Shown here one piece after another: positions 51,907-60,969 of a stretch of 64,000 nt of DNA. The notes under the pieces were generated by a model that saw only the letters and a program-made list of their open reading frames with translations, searched no databases and was not told the origin of the DNA. The translations under genes and the position numbers were made by a program. Position 1 is the first letter of the stretch; each line of letters starts with the position of its first letter. Source of the DNA: Gemmataceae bacterium (lineage in GTDB: Bacteria; Planctomycetota; Planctomycetia; Gemmatales; Gemmataceae); assembly GCA_901538445.1 (NCBI GenBank), contig LR594585.1:1763369-1827368 (forward strand). The letters are read 5' to 3'.

Positions 51907-53556
51907 ATGTCGGCAGAGGTCGGTGGGCAACTGGAGGCGGTCGCGGCCCGGAGGGCCCTGTTCGGGCCGGACTACGTGCGGCTCGCCGCGGTGGTGCTGG
52001 TCGGGATCGGGGTTCACGCCTGGCTCGTCGCCCACACGGCCGTCCCGGCCCGCGACAGCCTCGGGTTCGCCCGGTACGCGCTGAACCTGTCGGACCCGCA
52101 CCCGGAGCCCGGCACCGGCACCCCGCGGCAGCGGATCGACGTGATCCGGGCGGCCGAGCAGCCCCCCGCGTACCCCGCGGCGATCTGGGTGACGGAGAAG
52201 GTGCTCCGGTCCGCCTGCCCGCTCCCGCTCCCGGACCGCGCCCTCCTGGCCACCCAGGTCGCCAACGCCGCCGCCGCGGTCCTGCTCGTCGTCCCGCTGT
52301 ACCTCACCGGGCGGATGCTGTTCAGCCGGAACGTCGGGTTCGCCGGTGCCCTGCTCTTCCAGGTGCTCCCGGTGGCCGCCCGGGTGACCAGCGACGGGCT
52401 CTCGGAGGGCGTGTACCTGCTCGCGTCGGCGGCCGCGGTCATGCTCGGCGTGCGGGCGGCGCGGCGGCCCACGGTCGGCGGGTTCCTGGTGTGCGGGCTC
52501 GCCGTCGGCGCGAGCTACCTGGCCCGCCCCGAGGGGCTCCTGGTCGGCATGGCGGTGGGTCTGGTCGCGTGCGCCGCCGGGCTCGCGCGGCTGTGGCCGC
52601 GGGACGCCGCGCTGGGCCGCCTGGCGGCGCTCGGGGTCGGGGTCGCGCTCGTCGCCGTGCCGTACATGGTGGTGATCGGGAAGCTCACGAACAAGTCCAC
52701 GCCCGGCGCGATCCTGAACCCGTGGGAGACGCCCCGCATCTGGCAGGGGCAGCCCAGTGCCGGGGCCGCGCCGGCCGGGGGGCTGGCGGTGCTCGGCGCG
52801 TGGTGGAACCCCAAGGAGGACGAGGGGAAGAACCGGCTCGTGTGGGCGGCCGCGGCCGTGTGGACCGAGGTCATCAAGGCGGTCCACTACGTCGTCGGCG
52901 CGCTCACCCTCGTCGCGATCGGGGCCCACCGCCGCCGCCTGTTCGCCGGCGACCTGGGGCTGTGGGTGCCGGTCGCGCTCAGCGGCCTGAGCCTGGTGCT
53001 CCTGTTCTTCCTCGCGGCCCGTGTCGGGTACGTCTCGGAGCGGCACACCGTGCTGCTCGTGATGCTGTGCTGCCTGCTCGGCGCGGCCGGGATCGGGCCG
53101 GTCGTCCGGGGGCTCGCGCACGTACCGGTCCTGGGGCGGGTCGTGGTGTGGCCGGCCGCGGCCCCGGCGGTGCTGCTCGCGGTCCTGGTGGCGTCGGCCC
53201 TGCCGTACACGTTCAAGACCCTGCACCCGCACCGCGAGGGGCACAAGCACGCCGGCAAGTGGCTCGCGGCGCACGCGGGCGAGGGCGACTGGGTCCAGGA
53301 CCCCCTCGCGTGGGCCGAGTGGTACGCCGGGCGGACCCTGTACCACCCGCCGCACTACCCGGGCCGGCCGAAGTACGTGTGGGTCGTGCTCGAGAAGGGC
53401 AAGGGGAGCCCGCACTCGCGGCTCCCGCAGTGGGAGGAGGCGCGGCAGCGCGCGGCCGGCCACCGGCCCGTCTACCGCTGGCCCGGGGACGCCCCCGAGG
53501 CCGGCCCGGCCGTCGAGGTGTACAAGATCCCCTTCGCCGACCTCGCGCCGAGGTGA
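51907..53556 (+). CDS. GT39/PMT-like membrane protein
   Basis: A 549-residue integral membrane protein with about 10 helices. An N-terminal helix precedes a loop with ARDSLGFARYALNL, where an acidic residue sits in the position of the catalytic Asp of GT-C enzymes. EQPPAYPAAIWVTEK follows, a usual second block of planctomycete ArnT/PMT-like (GT39, GT83) proteins. The C-terminal ~95 residues are soluble and Trp-rich (KWLAAHAGEGDWVQDPLAWAEWYAG). It likely transfers a sugar from a lipid carrier to a protein or glycan outside the membrane. Exact acceptor unknown. Confidence 0.78.
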   Translation: MSAEVGGQLEAVAARRALFGPDYVRLAAVVLVGIGVHAWLVAHTAVPARDSLGFARYALNLSDPHPEPGTGTPRQRIDVIRAAEQPPAYPAAIWVTEKVLRSACPLPLPDRALLATQVANAAAAVLLVVPLYLTGRMLFSRNVGFAGALLFQVLPVAARVTSDGLSEGVYLLASAAAVMLGVRAARRPTVGGFLVCGLAVGASYLARPEGLLVGMAVGLVACAAGLARLWPRDAALGRLAALGVGVALVAVPYMVVIGKLTNKSTPGAILNPWETPRIWQGQPSAGAAPAGGLAVLGAWWNPKEDEGKNRLVWAAAAVWTEVIKAVHYVVGALTLVAIGAHRRRLFAGDLGLWVPVALSGLSLVLLFFLAARVGYVSERHTVLLVMLCCLLGAAGIGPVVRGLAHVPVLGRVVVWPAAAPAVLLAVLVASALPYTFKTLHPHREGHKHAGKWLAAHAGEGDWVQDPLAWAEWYAGRTLYHPPHYPGRPKYVWVVLEKGKGSPHSRLPQWEEARQRAAGHRPVYRWPGDAPEAGPAVEVYKIPFADLAPR

Positions 53557-53604
53557 GCGCGTTCGGCGAGCCGGGAGCGCCAGCGGCCGGAGTGGATTCG
53601 CTGA

Positions 53605-53662
53605 CGAACCCTGAGCGCCAGCGACGGGGTGACGTTACCCCCTCGCTGGCGCTCGGGGTTCG
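53605..53662. repeat. 20-bp inverted repeat (CGAACCCTGAGCGCC family, second copy)
   Basis: Arms 53605-53624 and 53643-53662 pair with one mismatch. Directly before it, 53565-53592 is a half copy of the 47026-47099 family, so two repeat families are stacked here. Confidence 0.8.
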
Positions 53663-53773
53663 CCCACCCGCCGAGCCACGCACGTCTCCGGGGAAATGGT
53701 GGCCTATCGCGGGTCCGGTGGGTAATGTTGCGGAAACGCTCTCCCGCACCCGCTGCCACCGCCAGGGCCCCCA

Positions 53774-55342
53774 ATGTCTGCTGCCGCCCCCGCACCGCCC
53801 GCCCGCACCGGCTGGGCCAGCCTCAAGGACCTCTCCGGCTACCAGTGGTTCGTGTTCATCGTGTGCTGCCTCGCGTGGGACATGGACTGTCTCGACCAGC
53901 AGTTGTTCGTGCTGGCCCGGCGGCCCGCGATGACCGAACTGGTCGCCAGGGTGACGCCCGACGACCCGCGGCTCCCGGAGTTCTCCCAGCGGCTCGTCGA
54001 GAAGGCGGCCCAGGACGGGAAGCCGCCGCTCTCGGAGGAGGCCGCACGCGCCGCGGCCCGCACCGCGCTCCAGAACGCCGACATCGCCGACGCGAGCACC
54101 TACGCCACGTCGTTCTTTATGCTCGGGTGGGCCATCGGCGGGATCGGGTTCGGCATCCTCGGCGACCGCAAGGGCCGGGTGAAGACGCTCATGCTCACCA
54201 TCCTCCTCTACGCGGTGTTCACGGGGCTCAGTGCCCTGTCGAGCACCACGCTGGAGTTCCACGCGTACCGGTTCCTCACCGGGCTCGGGGTCGGGGGCGT
54301 GTTCGCGGCCGCGGTCACGCTCCTGGCCGACACCATGCCGCCCAACGCCCGGCCAATCGTCCTCGGGCTGTTCCAGGCGTCGTCGGTGCTGGGGAACTGC
54401 ACCGCGGCGCTGCTGGCCATGTGGTTCGGGTCGCTCCAGGAGGCCGGCGCGTTCACCGGCCAGAGCCTGTTCGGGTTCCCCCTGTCGCCGTGGCGGGTGA
54501 TGTTCCTCGTCGGCATCATCCCCGGGTTCCTCGTGGTGCTCATCCAGTTGAAACTGAAGGAACCGGAGAAGTGGAAGCAGGCGATGGCCGCGGGCGGCGC
54601 GAAGGCGGCCGGGTCGTACAGCGAGCTGCTCGGCGACCCGAAGTGGCGGCCGCGGGCGCTGGGCGGGCTGGTGCTCGCGCTGGCCGGGGTCATCGGCCTG
54701 TGGGGGATCGCGTTCTTCTCGCCCGACCTCCAGAGCTACGTGGCCGAGCCGACCTACAAGAAGCAGGCCCAGGAGCTGAAGCTGGAGGGGGCCGAGGGGC
54801 CGCTCGACAAGCCGTTCCCCAAGGACTCGCAGGCCGACAAGTACGTCGTCGGGCAGAAGGCGTACTGGTCCGGGATCACCTCGCTGGTGCAGAACACCGG
54901 CGCGTTCTTCGGCATCTTCGCGTTCAGCATCCTGACCGGGTACATCGGGCGGCGGCCCACGTTCGCGCTGTTCCTCGTCCTCGCCGCGCTCTCGACGGCG
55001 CTGGTGTTCATGTTCCTGAACTCGTGGTCGGACATCATGTGGATGGTGCCGATGATGGGGTTCTTCCAGCTCGCGCTGTTCGGCGGGTACGCGATCTACT
55101 TCCCGGAGCTGTTCCCGACCCGGCTCCGCAGCACCGGCACGTCGTTCTGCTACAACGTGGGCCGGCTCATCGCGGCCGTCGGCCCGTTCGCGCTGGGCAA
55201 GCTCGCGAGCGTCACCTACGCCCACCTGCCGGCCCCCGAGCCGCTCCGGTACGCCGGGCTCACGATGTGCAGCATCTTCATCCTCGGACTGCTCGTGCTG
55301 CCGTTCCTGCCCGAGACCAAGGACAAGCCGCTGCCGGAATAA
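53774..55342 (+). CDS. MFS transporter
   Basis: A 522-residue major facilitator with 12 helices. GDRKGRVKTLML after TM2 is motif A, and GLGVGGVFAAAVTLLADTMPPNARPIVLGLF in TM4-5 resembles sugar and organic-acid porters. TM6 is followed by a loop, and there is an unusually long polar insert between TM7 and TM8 (about 310-365, rich in Lys, Glu and Gln). An insert of about 50 residues also lies between TM1 and TM2 (MTELVARVTPDDPRLPEF onwards), probably on the outside face. The C-terminus FLPETKDKPLPE is typical of sugar porters (PETKG). Substrate unknown. The small gene at 55441 may be co-transcribed, but a palindrome separates them. Confidence 0.88.
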   Translation: MSAAAPAPPARTGWASLKDLSGYQWFVFIVCCLAWDMDCLDQQLFVLARRPAMTELVARVTPDDPRLPEFSQRLVEKAAQDGKPPLSEEAARAAARTALQNADIADASTYATSFFMLGWAIGGIGFGILGDRKGRVKTLMLTILLYAVFTGLSALSSTTLEFHAYRFLTGLGVGGVFAAAVTLLADTMPPNARPIVLGLFQASSVLGNCTAALLAMWFGSLQEAGAFTGQSLFGFPLSPWRVMFLVGIIPGFLVVLIQLKLKEPEKWKQAMAAGGAKAAGSYSELLGDPKWRPRALGGLVLALAGVIGLWGIAFFSPDLQSYVAEPTYKKQAQELKLEGAEGPLDKPFPKDSQADKYVVGQKAYWSGITSLVQNTGAFFGIFAFSILTGYIGRRPTFALFLVLAALSTALVFMFLNSWSDIMWMVPMMGFFQLALFGGYAIYFPELFPTRLRSTGTSFCYNVGRLIAAVGPFALGKLASVTYAHLPAPEPLRYAGLTMCSIFILGLLVLPFLPETKDKPLPE

Positions 55343-55355
55343 CGACACCGTCCTG

Positions 55356-55422
55356 GGCGAGCCGGGAGCGTGAGCGACCGAAGGCAACGTTACCTCCGGT
55401 CGCTCACGCTCCCGGCTCGCCC
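55356..55422. repeat. inverted repeat (CTCCGGTCGCTGACGC family)
   Basis: Left arm 55356-55380 and right arm about 55397-55422 pair almost perfectly. It lies between the MFS gene and the small hypothetical gene. Confidence 0.85.
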
Positions 55423-55440
55423 GGAACTTGGAGACCCACC

Positions 55441-55713
55441 GTGACCACGACCGCGACCCACGCCGTTCCCGACTGGTTGAAGCTCCGCGACGGGGCGCTG
55501 AAGCCCGGGGTCCGCCCCGAGACGACGTTCGTGCTGGTCGGCGGGCAGCCGCTGTACAAACTGGAGGTGCGGCCGGCGGCCGGGAAGTTCGCGTGCGCCG
55601 TGTCGAACACGGTGAACGGCAAGCGCCTTGATGAGCCCGCCGCCACGTTTCCCACAGCCGACGCCGCACTCGCCGGCGGCCTGGAGCGGCTGCGGACCGT
55701 ACTGGGCTGGTAG
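55441..55713 (+). CDS. small hypothetical protein
   Basis: A 90-residue protein I do not recognise. The start GTG 55441 has GGAG upstream. The sequence is compact and mixed alpha/beta (FVLVGGQPLYKLEVRPAAGKFACAVSNTVNGKRL, then an Ala-rich helix LAGGLERLRTVLGW). There is no signal peptide or metal motif. Codon use matches its neighbours. It ends 10 nt before the convergent stop of the DUF4112 gene. Confidence 0.65.
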   Translation: MTTTATHAVPDWLKLRDGALKPGVRPETTFVLVGGQPLYKLEVRPAAGKFACAVSNTVNGKRLDEPAATFPTADAALAGGLERLRTVLGW

Positions 55714-55723
55714 CCCGGCTCGT

Positions 55724-56182
55724 TCACCCCACGATCCACCGCACCAGCAGGACCGCGCCGGCGATGCTAGCGGCGGTGATGGCGACGAACCCGAGCGCCA
55801 GCCCGGCCAGCGCCCACCGGCTCGCTCGCTTCGCCTGCTGCGGCTCGGCCACCGCCTGCGCGAGCAACTTCGCGTTCTTCGTGTTCGACTTGTACGCGGC
55901 GTCGAGGAAGTCGCCCGCGAACGGGACGAGGCCGATGGCCGCGTCGATGCCGAGGTTCAGCAGCATCCGCCACATCACGACCGCCGGCACCCCGAGCTTC
56001 GACGCGGTCAGCAGGATGTACCCGCCGATCGCGCTCGACCCGATGTCGCCGATACCGGGGATGAGGCCGAGGACCGCGTCGAGCCCGATCTTCCGGTTGA
56101 TGACCGGGATCGTGACCGCCTCGTCGAGGAGCTTGGCGAGCCCCTTCACGATGGCGACGTCGCCGCCCGCGAGCGCGCTCAA
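55724..56182 (-). CDS. DUF4112 membrane protein
   Basis: A 152-residue DUF4112 protein. The diagnostic block is LLDEAVTIPVINRKIGLDAVLGLIPGIGDI, followed by SSAIGGYILLTASKLGVP and GIDAAIGLVPFAGDFLDAAYKSN. One or two hydrophobic segments in the middle and a C-terminal helix (about 127-150) suggest a small inner-membrane protein. The best start is TTG 56182, which overlaps the sialidase stop by four bases (TTGA); GTG 56149 is an alternative that would remove 11 residues. Function of the family is unknown. Confidence 0.8.
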   Translation of the reverse strand: MSALAGGDVAIVKGLAKLLDEAVTIPVINRKIGLDAVLGLIPGIGDIGSSAIGGYILLTASKLGVPAVVMWRMLLNLGIDAAIGLVPFAGDFLDAAYKSNTKNAKLLAQAVAEPQQAKRASRWALAGLALGFVAITAASIAGAVLLVRWIVG

Positions 56183-57108
56183 TCCCGATACTTCTTGGGA
56201 TCGACCGACAGGTGCTTGATGTGCGTACGCTTCCACGTGTAGGTGATCTCCAGGTTGCCGCTGCTGGCCTGAATCATCGCCGGGTACGAGAACTCGCCGG
56301 GTTCGGTCTCCAGGTCGGCGACCTTCTTCCAGGTCTTGCCGTCGTCGGTGGACCGGGCGAGGCTGATCGGCGTCCGCAGCAGCGGGCTCGGGTTGTAGAT
56401 CAGGAAAACGTCGCCGTCCTTCGTCCGCACGGCGTCGATGCCGGAGTTCGGGTTGCCGAGTTCGGTCTCTTCGGCGGCCGAGAACGTCTCGCCGCCGTCC
56501 TTCGACTCGGCCCGGCACACCCTCATCGGGTTACCGGACCGCATGAGGGCGACAACTCGCCCGTCCTTCGCCTCGAACAGCGTCGGCTGAATCTGCGCGA
56601 ACTTTTCGGGCACGTTGAAGCCGTTGGAGCGCTTCCAGGTTTTACCGTCGTCTGAGGACCGGTCCACGAACGGGGTCCAGTTCCGGTAACTCTCGACCGA
56701 CGTACCCGCAAGAATGGTGCCGTTCACGAGCTGAATCGGCTTGGCCCGCACCGGCCCCCAGAACCCGGCCGGCATCATCTCGGGCTTCGACCACGTCTTC
56801 CCGCTATCCGCAGAGGTGCGAACGAACCCGGTCCAGTTGTCGGGCTTCGGCCCGGCCTTGTACCACAGGTGCAGCGTGCCCTTCGCGGTCTTGAAGAGGA
56901 CCGGGTTCCAGCACGGCTGCCCCGGCTCGCTGCCAAGTACGACCGACTCGGACCACGCCTTGCCGTCGAACGTGCTGGCCCAGATCTGCACGTCCTTCGC
57001 GCCCTCGGCCTTCCCGCCGAACCACGCCGCCATCAGCCGCCCCGCCTCCACCTCAACGACCGTGGACGCATGGCACGACGGGAACGGAGCCTTCTCGAAG
57101 ATGAACAT
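56179..57108 (-). CDS. exo-alpha-sialidase-like BNR-repeat protein
   Basis: A 309-residue six-bladed propeller of the sialidase superfamily. Four Asp-boxes are clear: SADSGKTWS, SSDDGKTWK, SKDGGETFS and STDDGKTWK. The opening FPSCHASTVVEVEAGRLMAAWFGG and QPTLFEAKDGRVVALMRSG are typical of planctomycete and Bacteroidota members annotated as exo-alpha-sialidase. The start chosen is MFIFEKAPF (57108) with a GAGG-like site; an upstream in-frame extension would overlap the TIGR02996 gene. There is no signal peptide, so it may act in the cytoplasm, odd for a glycan hydrolase. It is coupled to DUF4112 downstream. Confidence 0.85.
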   Translation of the reverse strand: MFIFEKAPFPSCHASTVVEVEAGRLMAAWFGGKAEGAKDVQIWASTFDGKAWSESVVLGSEPGQPCWNPVLFKTAKGTLHLWYKAGPKPDNWTGFVRTSADSGKTWSKPEMMPAGFWGPVRAKPIQLVNGTILAGTSVESYRNWTPFVDRSSDDGKTWKRSNGFNVPEKFAQIQPTLFEAKDGRVVALMRSGNPMRVCRAESKDGGETFSAAEETELGNPNSGIDAVRTKDGDVFLIYNPSPLLRTPISLARSTDDGKTWKKVADLETEPGEFSYPAMIQASSGNLEITYTWKRTHIKHLSVDPKKYRD

Positions 57109-57118
57109 GGGACAACCT

Positions 57119-57910
57119 CTATTCCTCAATGGAGAGTGGCACACGAACTGGCGTGAGGTGAAGCCGAATTCCTTGTTGGGGGTACGAGTTCTGTTGACGG
57201 GAAAAGCACGCATCGAGTGCTAAATCAAGACGTCTTTCCTGTGCCCGCGCAGCGGACAATTCCAACCGCTCTGCGAGAACAAGCCGATCTCCGCGGATAA
57301 GGCGGCTCGCCTGTTCCGTGGAGATACCCAAGATCGGTCGCAGCGAAGTGGCGAGCAATTCTCCATCCTCTGCCGCGGGTGGGGTGTACCCGATCCGAAC
57401 CCACCTTTCTCCGATCAGGTTGTACCGGATGCCAACCGGAATGATGCCGCGATCACAAGGCTGTACGTAAACAGCCGTATCGCATTCCCGAACGGGCTCG
57501 CGGCCGAGGAGAGCCTGTTCGAAGGGCACACATGTGAATATTGGTTGCGGAGCGGTCTCGATGATTCGCGCGGCCTCCGCAAGTCCGAACTCTGTCAGCG
57601 ACCGTATCGTCCTGATGAGGTCGACTTTCCTTGCCGTGTTGAGGTAGGCACAGAAGATCAGCTTGAACCGGCTGCCCGCGGCGGCGCGCCAGTCGGCCGG
57701 AAGCGTCTCGGCCAGCGCGAGGGTGCGTGCCACGTCGGGCTGGTCGCGGGCGTAGTCGGTCTCGGCGCGGGCCAGCGCGACCACCAACCGCAGGTACTCG
57801 GCCTTCGCGGGTTCGCCGTGCTCGTCGAGCCAGTCGGCGTAGACGAGCCGCGCGGTGTCGTCGGCGGGGTTCGCCGCGAGCGCGTCGAGGAAAGCCGCTT
57901 CGTCGGACAT
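57119..57910 (-). CDS. TIGR02996 protein with bL12-C-terminal-like domain
   Basis: A 263-residue protein. Residues 2-48 are a TIGR02996 unit (EAAFLDALAANPADDTARLVYADWLDEHGEPAKAEYLRL), a planctomycete and myxobacterial repeat-companion domain. Residues 82-133 (FKLIFCAYLNTARKVDLIRTIRSLTEFGLAEAARIIETAP) follow the pattern of the ribosomal protein bL12 C-terminal domain, which recruits translational GTPases. The rest (about 140-263) contains no domain I know. The following gene starts 10 nt later, so an operon with the sialidase is likely. Confidence 0.8.
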   Translation of the reverse strand: MSDEAAFLDALAANPADDTARLVYADWLDEHGEPAKAEYLRLVVALARAETDYARDQPDVARTLALAETLPADWRAAAGSRFKLIFCAYLNTARKVDLIRTIRSLTEFGLAEAARIIETAPQPIFTCVPFEQALLGREPVRECDTAVYVQPCDRGIIPVGIRYNLIGERWVRIGYTPPAAEDGELLATSLRPILGISTEQASRLIRGDRLVLAERLELSAARAQERRLDLALDACFSRQQNSYPQQGIRLHLTPVRVPLSIEE

Positions 57911-57927
57911 GGGGCACCTGGGCTGGA

Positions 57928-58108
57928 CCAGGGGTTTGCCCGAAGCGGGCCGCACCCCTGGCTACGCGCGGTCGTCGCTCCGCGACTGCAAATCCCAATC
58001 ACCTGCGGGTGACACATGGCTCAGCCCCGGAGGGGCGACCGCGTGTAGCCAGGGGTGCGGCCCGCTTCGGGCAAACCCCTGGCGGTCCCGTTCGGGCAAA
58101 CCCCTGGC
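57928..58108. repeat. 38-bp perfect inverted repeat plus half copy
   Basis: Arms 57928-57965 and 58045-58082 are perfect complements, with further inner pairing (CGCGGTCG/CGACCGCG) in the loop. Positions 58090-58108 repeat the outer 19 nt with changes. It lies between the selB stop and the TIGR02996 start, both leftward. Confidence 0.9.
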
Positions 58109-58122
58109 GTCCTCGCAGCCGG

Positions 58123-60039
<1,917 letters not shown>

Positions 60040-60083
60040 GGTGCGTCCTCGCGGTGCGGCGGCCATTGTAGCACGCCGGCCCG

Positions 60084-60111
60084 TTCACGCGGCCCGGCCG
60101 GGCGATACACT
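60084..60111 (+). promoter_or_regulatory. candidate promoter of a leaderless glycosyltransferase mRNA
   Basis: TTCACG at 60084-60089 and TACACT at 60106-60111 are spaced by 16 nt. The ATG at 60118 follows 6 nt after the -10 box with no Shine-Dalgarno sequence. Confidence 0.45.
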
Positions 60112-60117
60112 CTCTCC

Positions 60118-60969
60118 ATGACGAAAACCAACGACGCCGTGACGGTCGTCATCCCGGTCCACAACGCGGCGGACCGGCTCGACCGCGTCACGTCCTGGCG
60201 GCTGGCGCTCGAGAAGCTGAACCGCACTCACGAGTTGCTCGTGGTGGACGACGGCAGCACCGACGGCACCGCGGACAGGCTCGCGTCGAAGGAGCCGCGC
60301 GCCCGCGTCCTGCGGCACGACGCGCGGCGCGGGTTCGGCGCGTGCCTCCGCACGGCGCTCGCCGAGGCGAAGCACCCCCTGTTCTTCTACACGGCCCTCG
60401 ACTACCCGTACTCGCCGCACGACCTGCGGCCGTTCTTCGAGCGCATCGAGCTGCGCGACGAGGTCCTGGGCAAGCAGCCCGACCTCATCAGCGGGTGCCG
60501 AACCGGCCTTCCGACGCCGCTGCTGCCGAAGGTCGTGTCGCTCGCGTGGCGGGGGTTCTGGCGGGTGTTCGCCGGGATGCCCATGCAGCCGCCGGCCCCG
60601 TGGCACGGCTGGGCCGAGTTCTGGTACGGGGCTCGCGCGAGCTGGGTGTTCGGCGTCCCACTGAACGACGTGAACAGTTGCTTCAAGCTGTACCGCACCG
60701 CGTTCCTGAGGCGGTTCCCGATCCAGTCCGACGGCGACTTCGTTCACGTCGAGTTGGTCGCGAAGGCGACGTTCCTCACGTCGATCATGGACGAGCAGCC
60801 GCTGACCGCGAAGCCCGACCCGGTGCCGCCGCTCGGCGACACGGCCGCCGACCGCCGCCGCCTGTTCCGCCACCCCGATTTCTGTTTTCCGCCGGTCGCA
60901 CCACAAGCGGAACCTCCGGTCGCTGACGCTCCCGGCTCGCCCGAGCCAGCGCCGCAACCCGCGACATGA
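60118..60969 (+). CDS. family 2 glycosyltransferase (dolichyl-phosphate-mannose-synthase-like)
   Basis: A 283-residue soluble GT2. [14 protein letters not shown] opens the fold; [14 protein letters not shown] binds the nucleotide, and [17 protein letters not shown] holds the metal-binding region where many members have DxD (here ALDYP). [33 protein letters not shown] is the acceptor-side block of polyprenyl-phosphate glycosyltransferases. No membrane helices are visible. The last ~15 residues ([12 protein letters not shown] and onwards) come from a palindromic repeat. The stop overlaps the next start (ATGA), so it is coupled to the pterin-binding gene. Confidence 0.87.
   Translation: MTKTNDAVTVVIPVHNAADRLDRVTSWRLALEKLNRTHELLVVDDGSTDGTADRLASKEPRARVLRHDARRGFGACLRTALAEAKHPLFFYTALDYPYSPHDLRPFFERIELRDEVLGKQPDLISGCRTGLPTPLLPKVVSLAWRGFWRVFAGMPMQPPAPWHGWAEFWYGARASWVFGVPLNDVNSCFKLYRTAFLRRFPIQSDGDFVHVELVAKATFLTSIMDEQPLTAKPDPVPPLGDTAADRRRLFRHPDFCFPPVAPQAEPPVADAPGSPEPAPQPAT
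60913..60942 (+). repeat. in-frame half repeat at the 3' end of the GT2 gene
   Basis: Positions 60914-60941 are identical over 28 nt to 47072-47099. Only one arm is present, and it codes for part of the protein's tail. Confidence 0.9.

Noticed and set aside
57109-57213. N-terminal extension of the sialidase-like protein
   Set aside because: It would overlap the TIGR02996 gene, has no family similarity and gives no signal peptide. The start at 57108 has a ribosome site.
57928-58108. tRNA-Sec or SECIS-like structure next to selB
   Set aside because: The structure is a perfect 38-bp palindrome with no cloverleaf, CCA end or T-loop. It fits the repeat families of the window.
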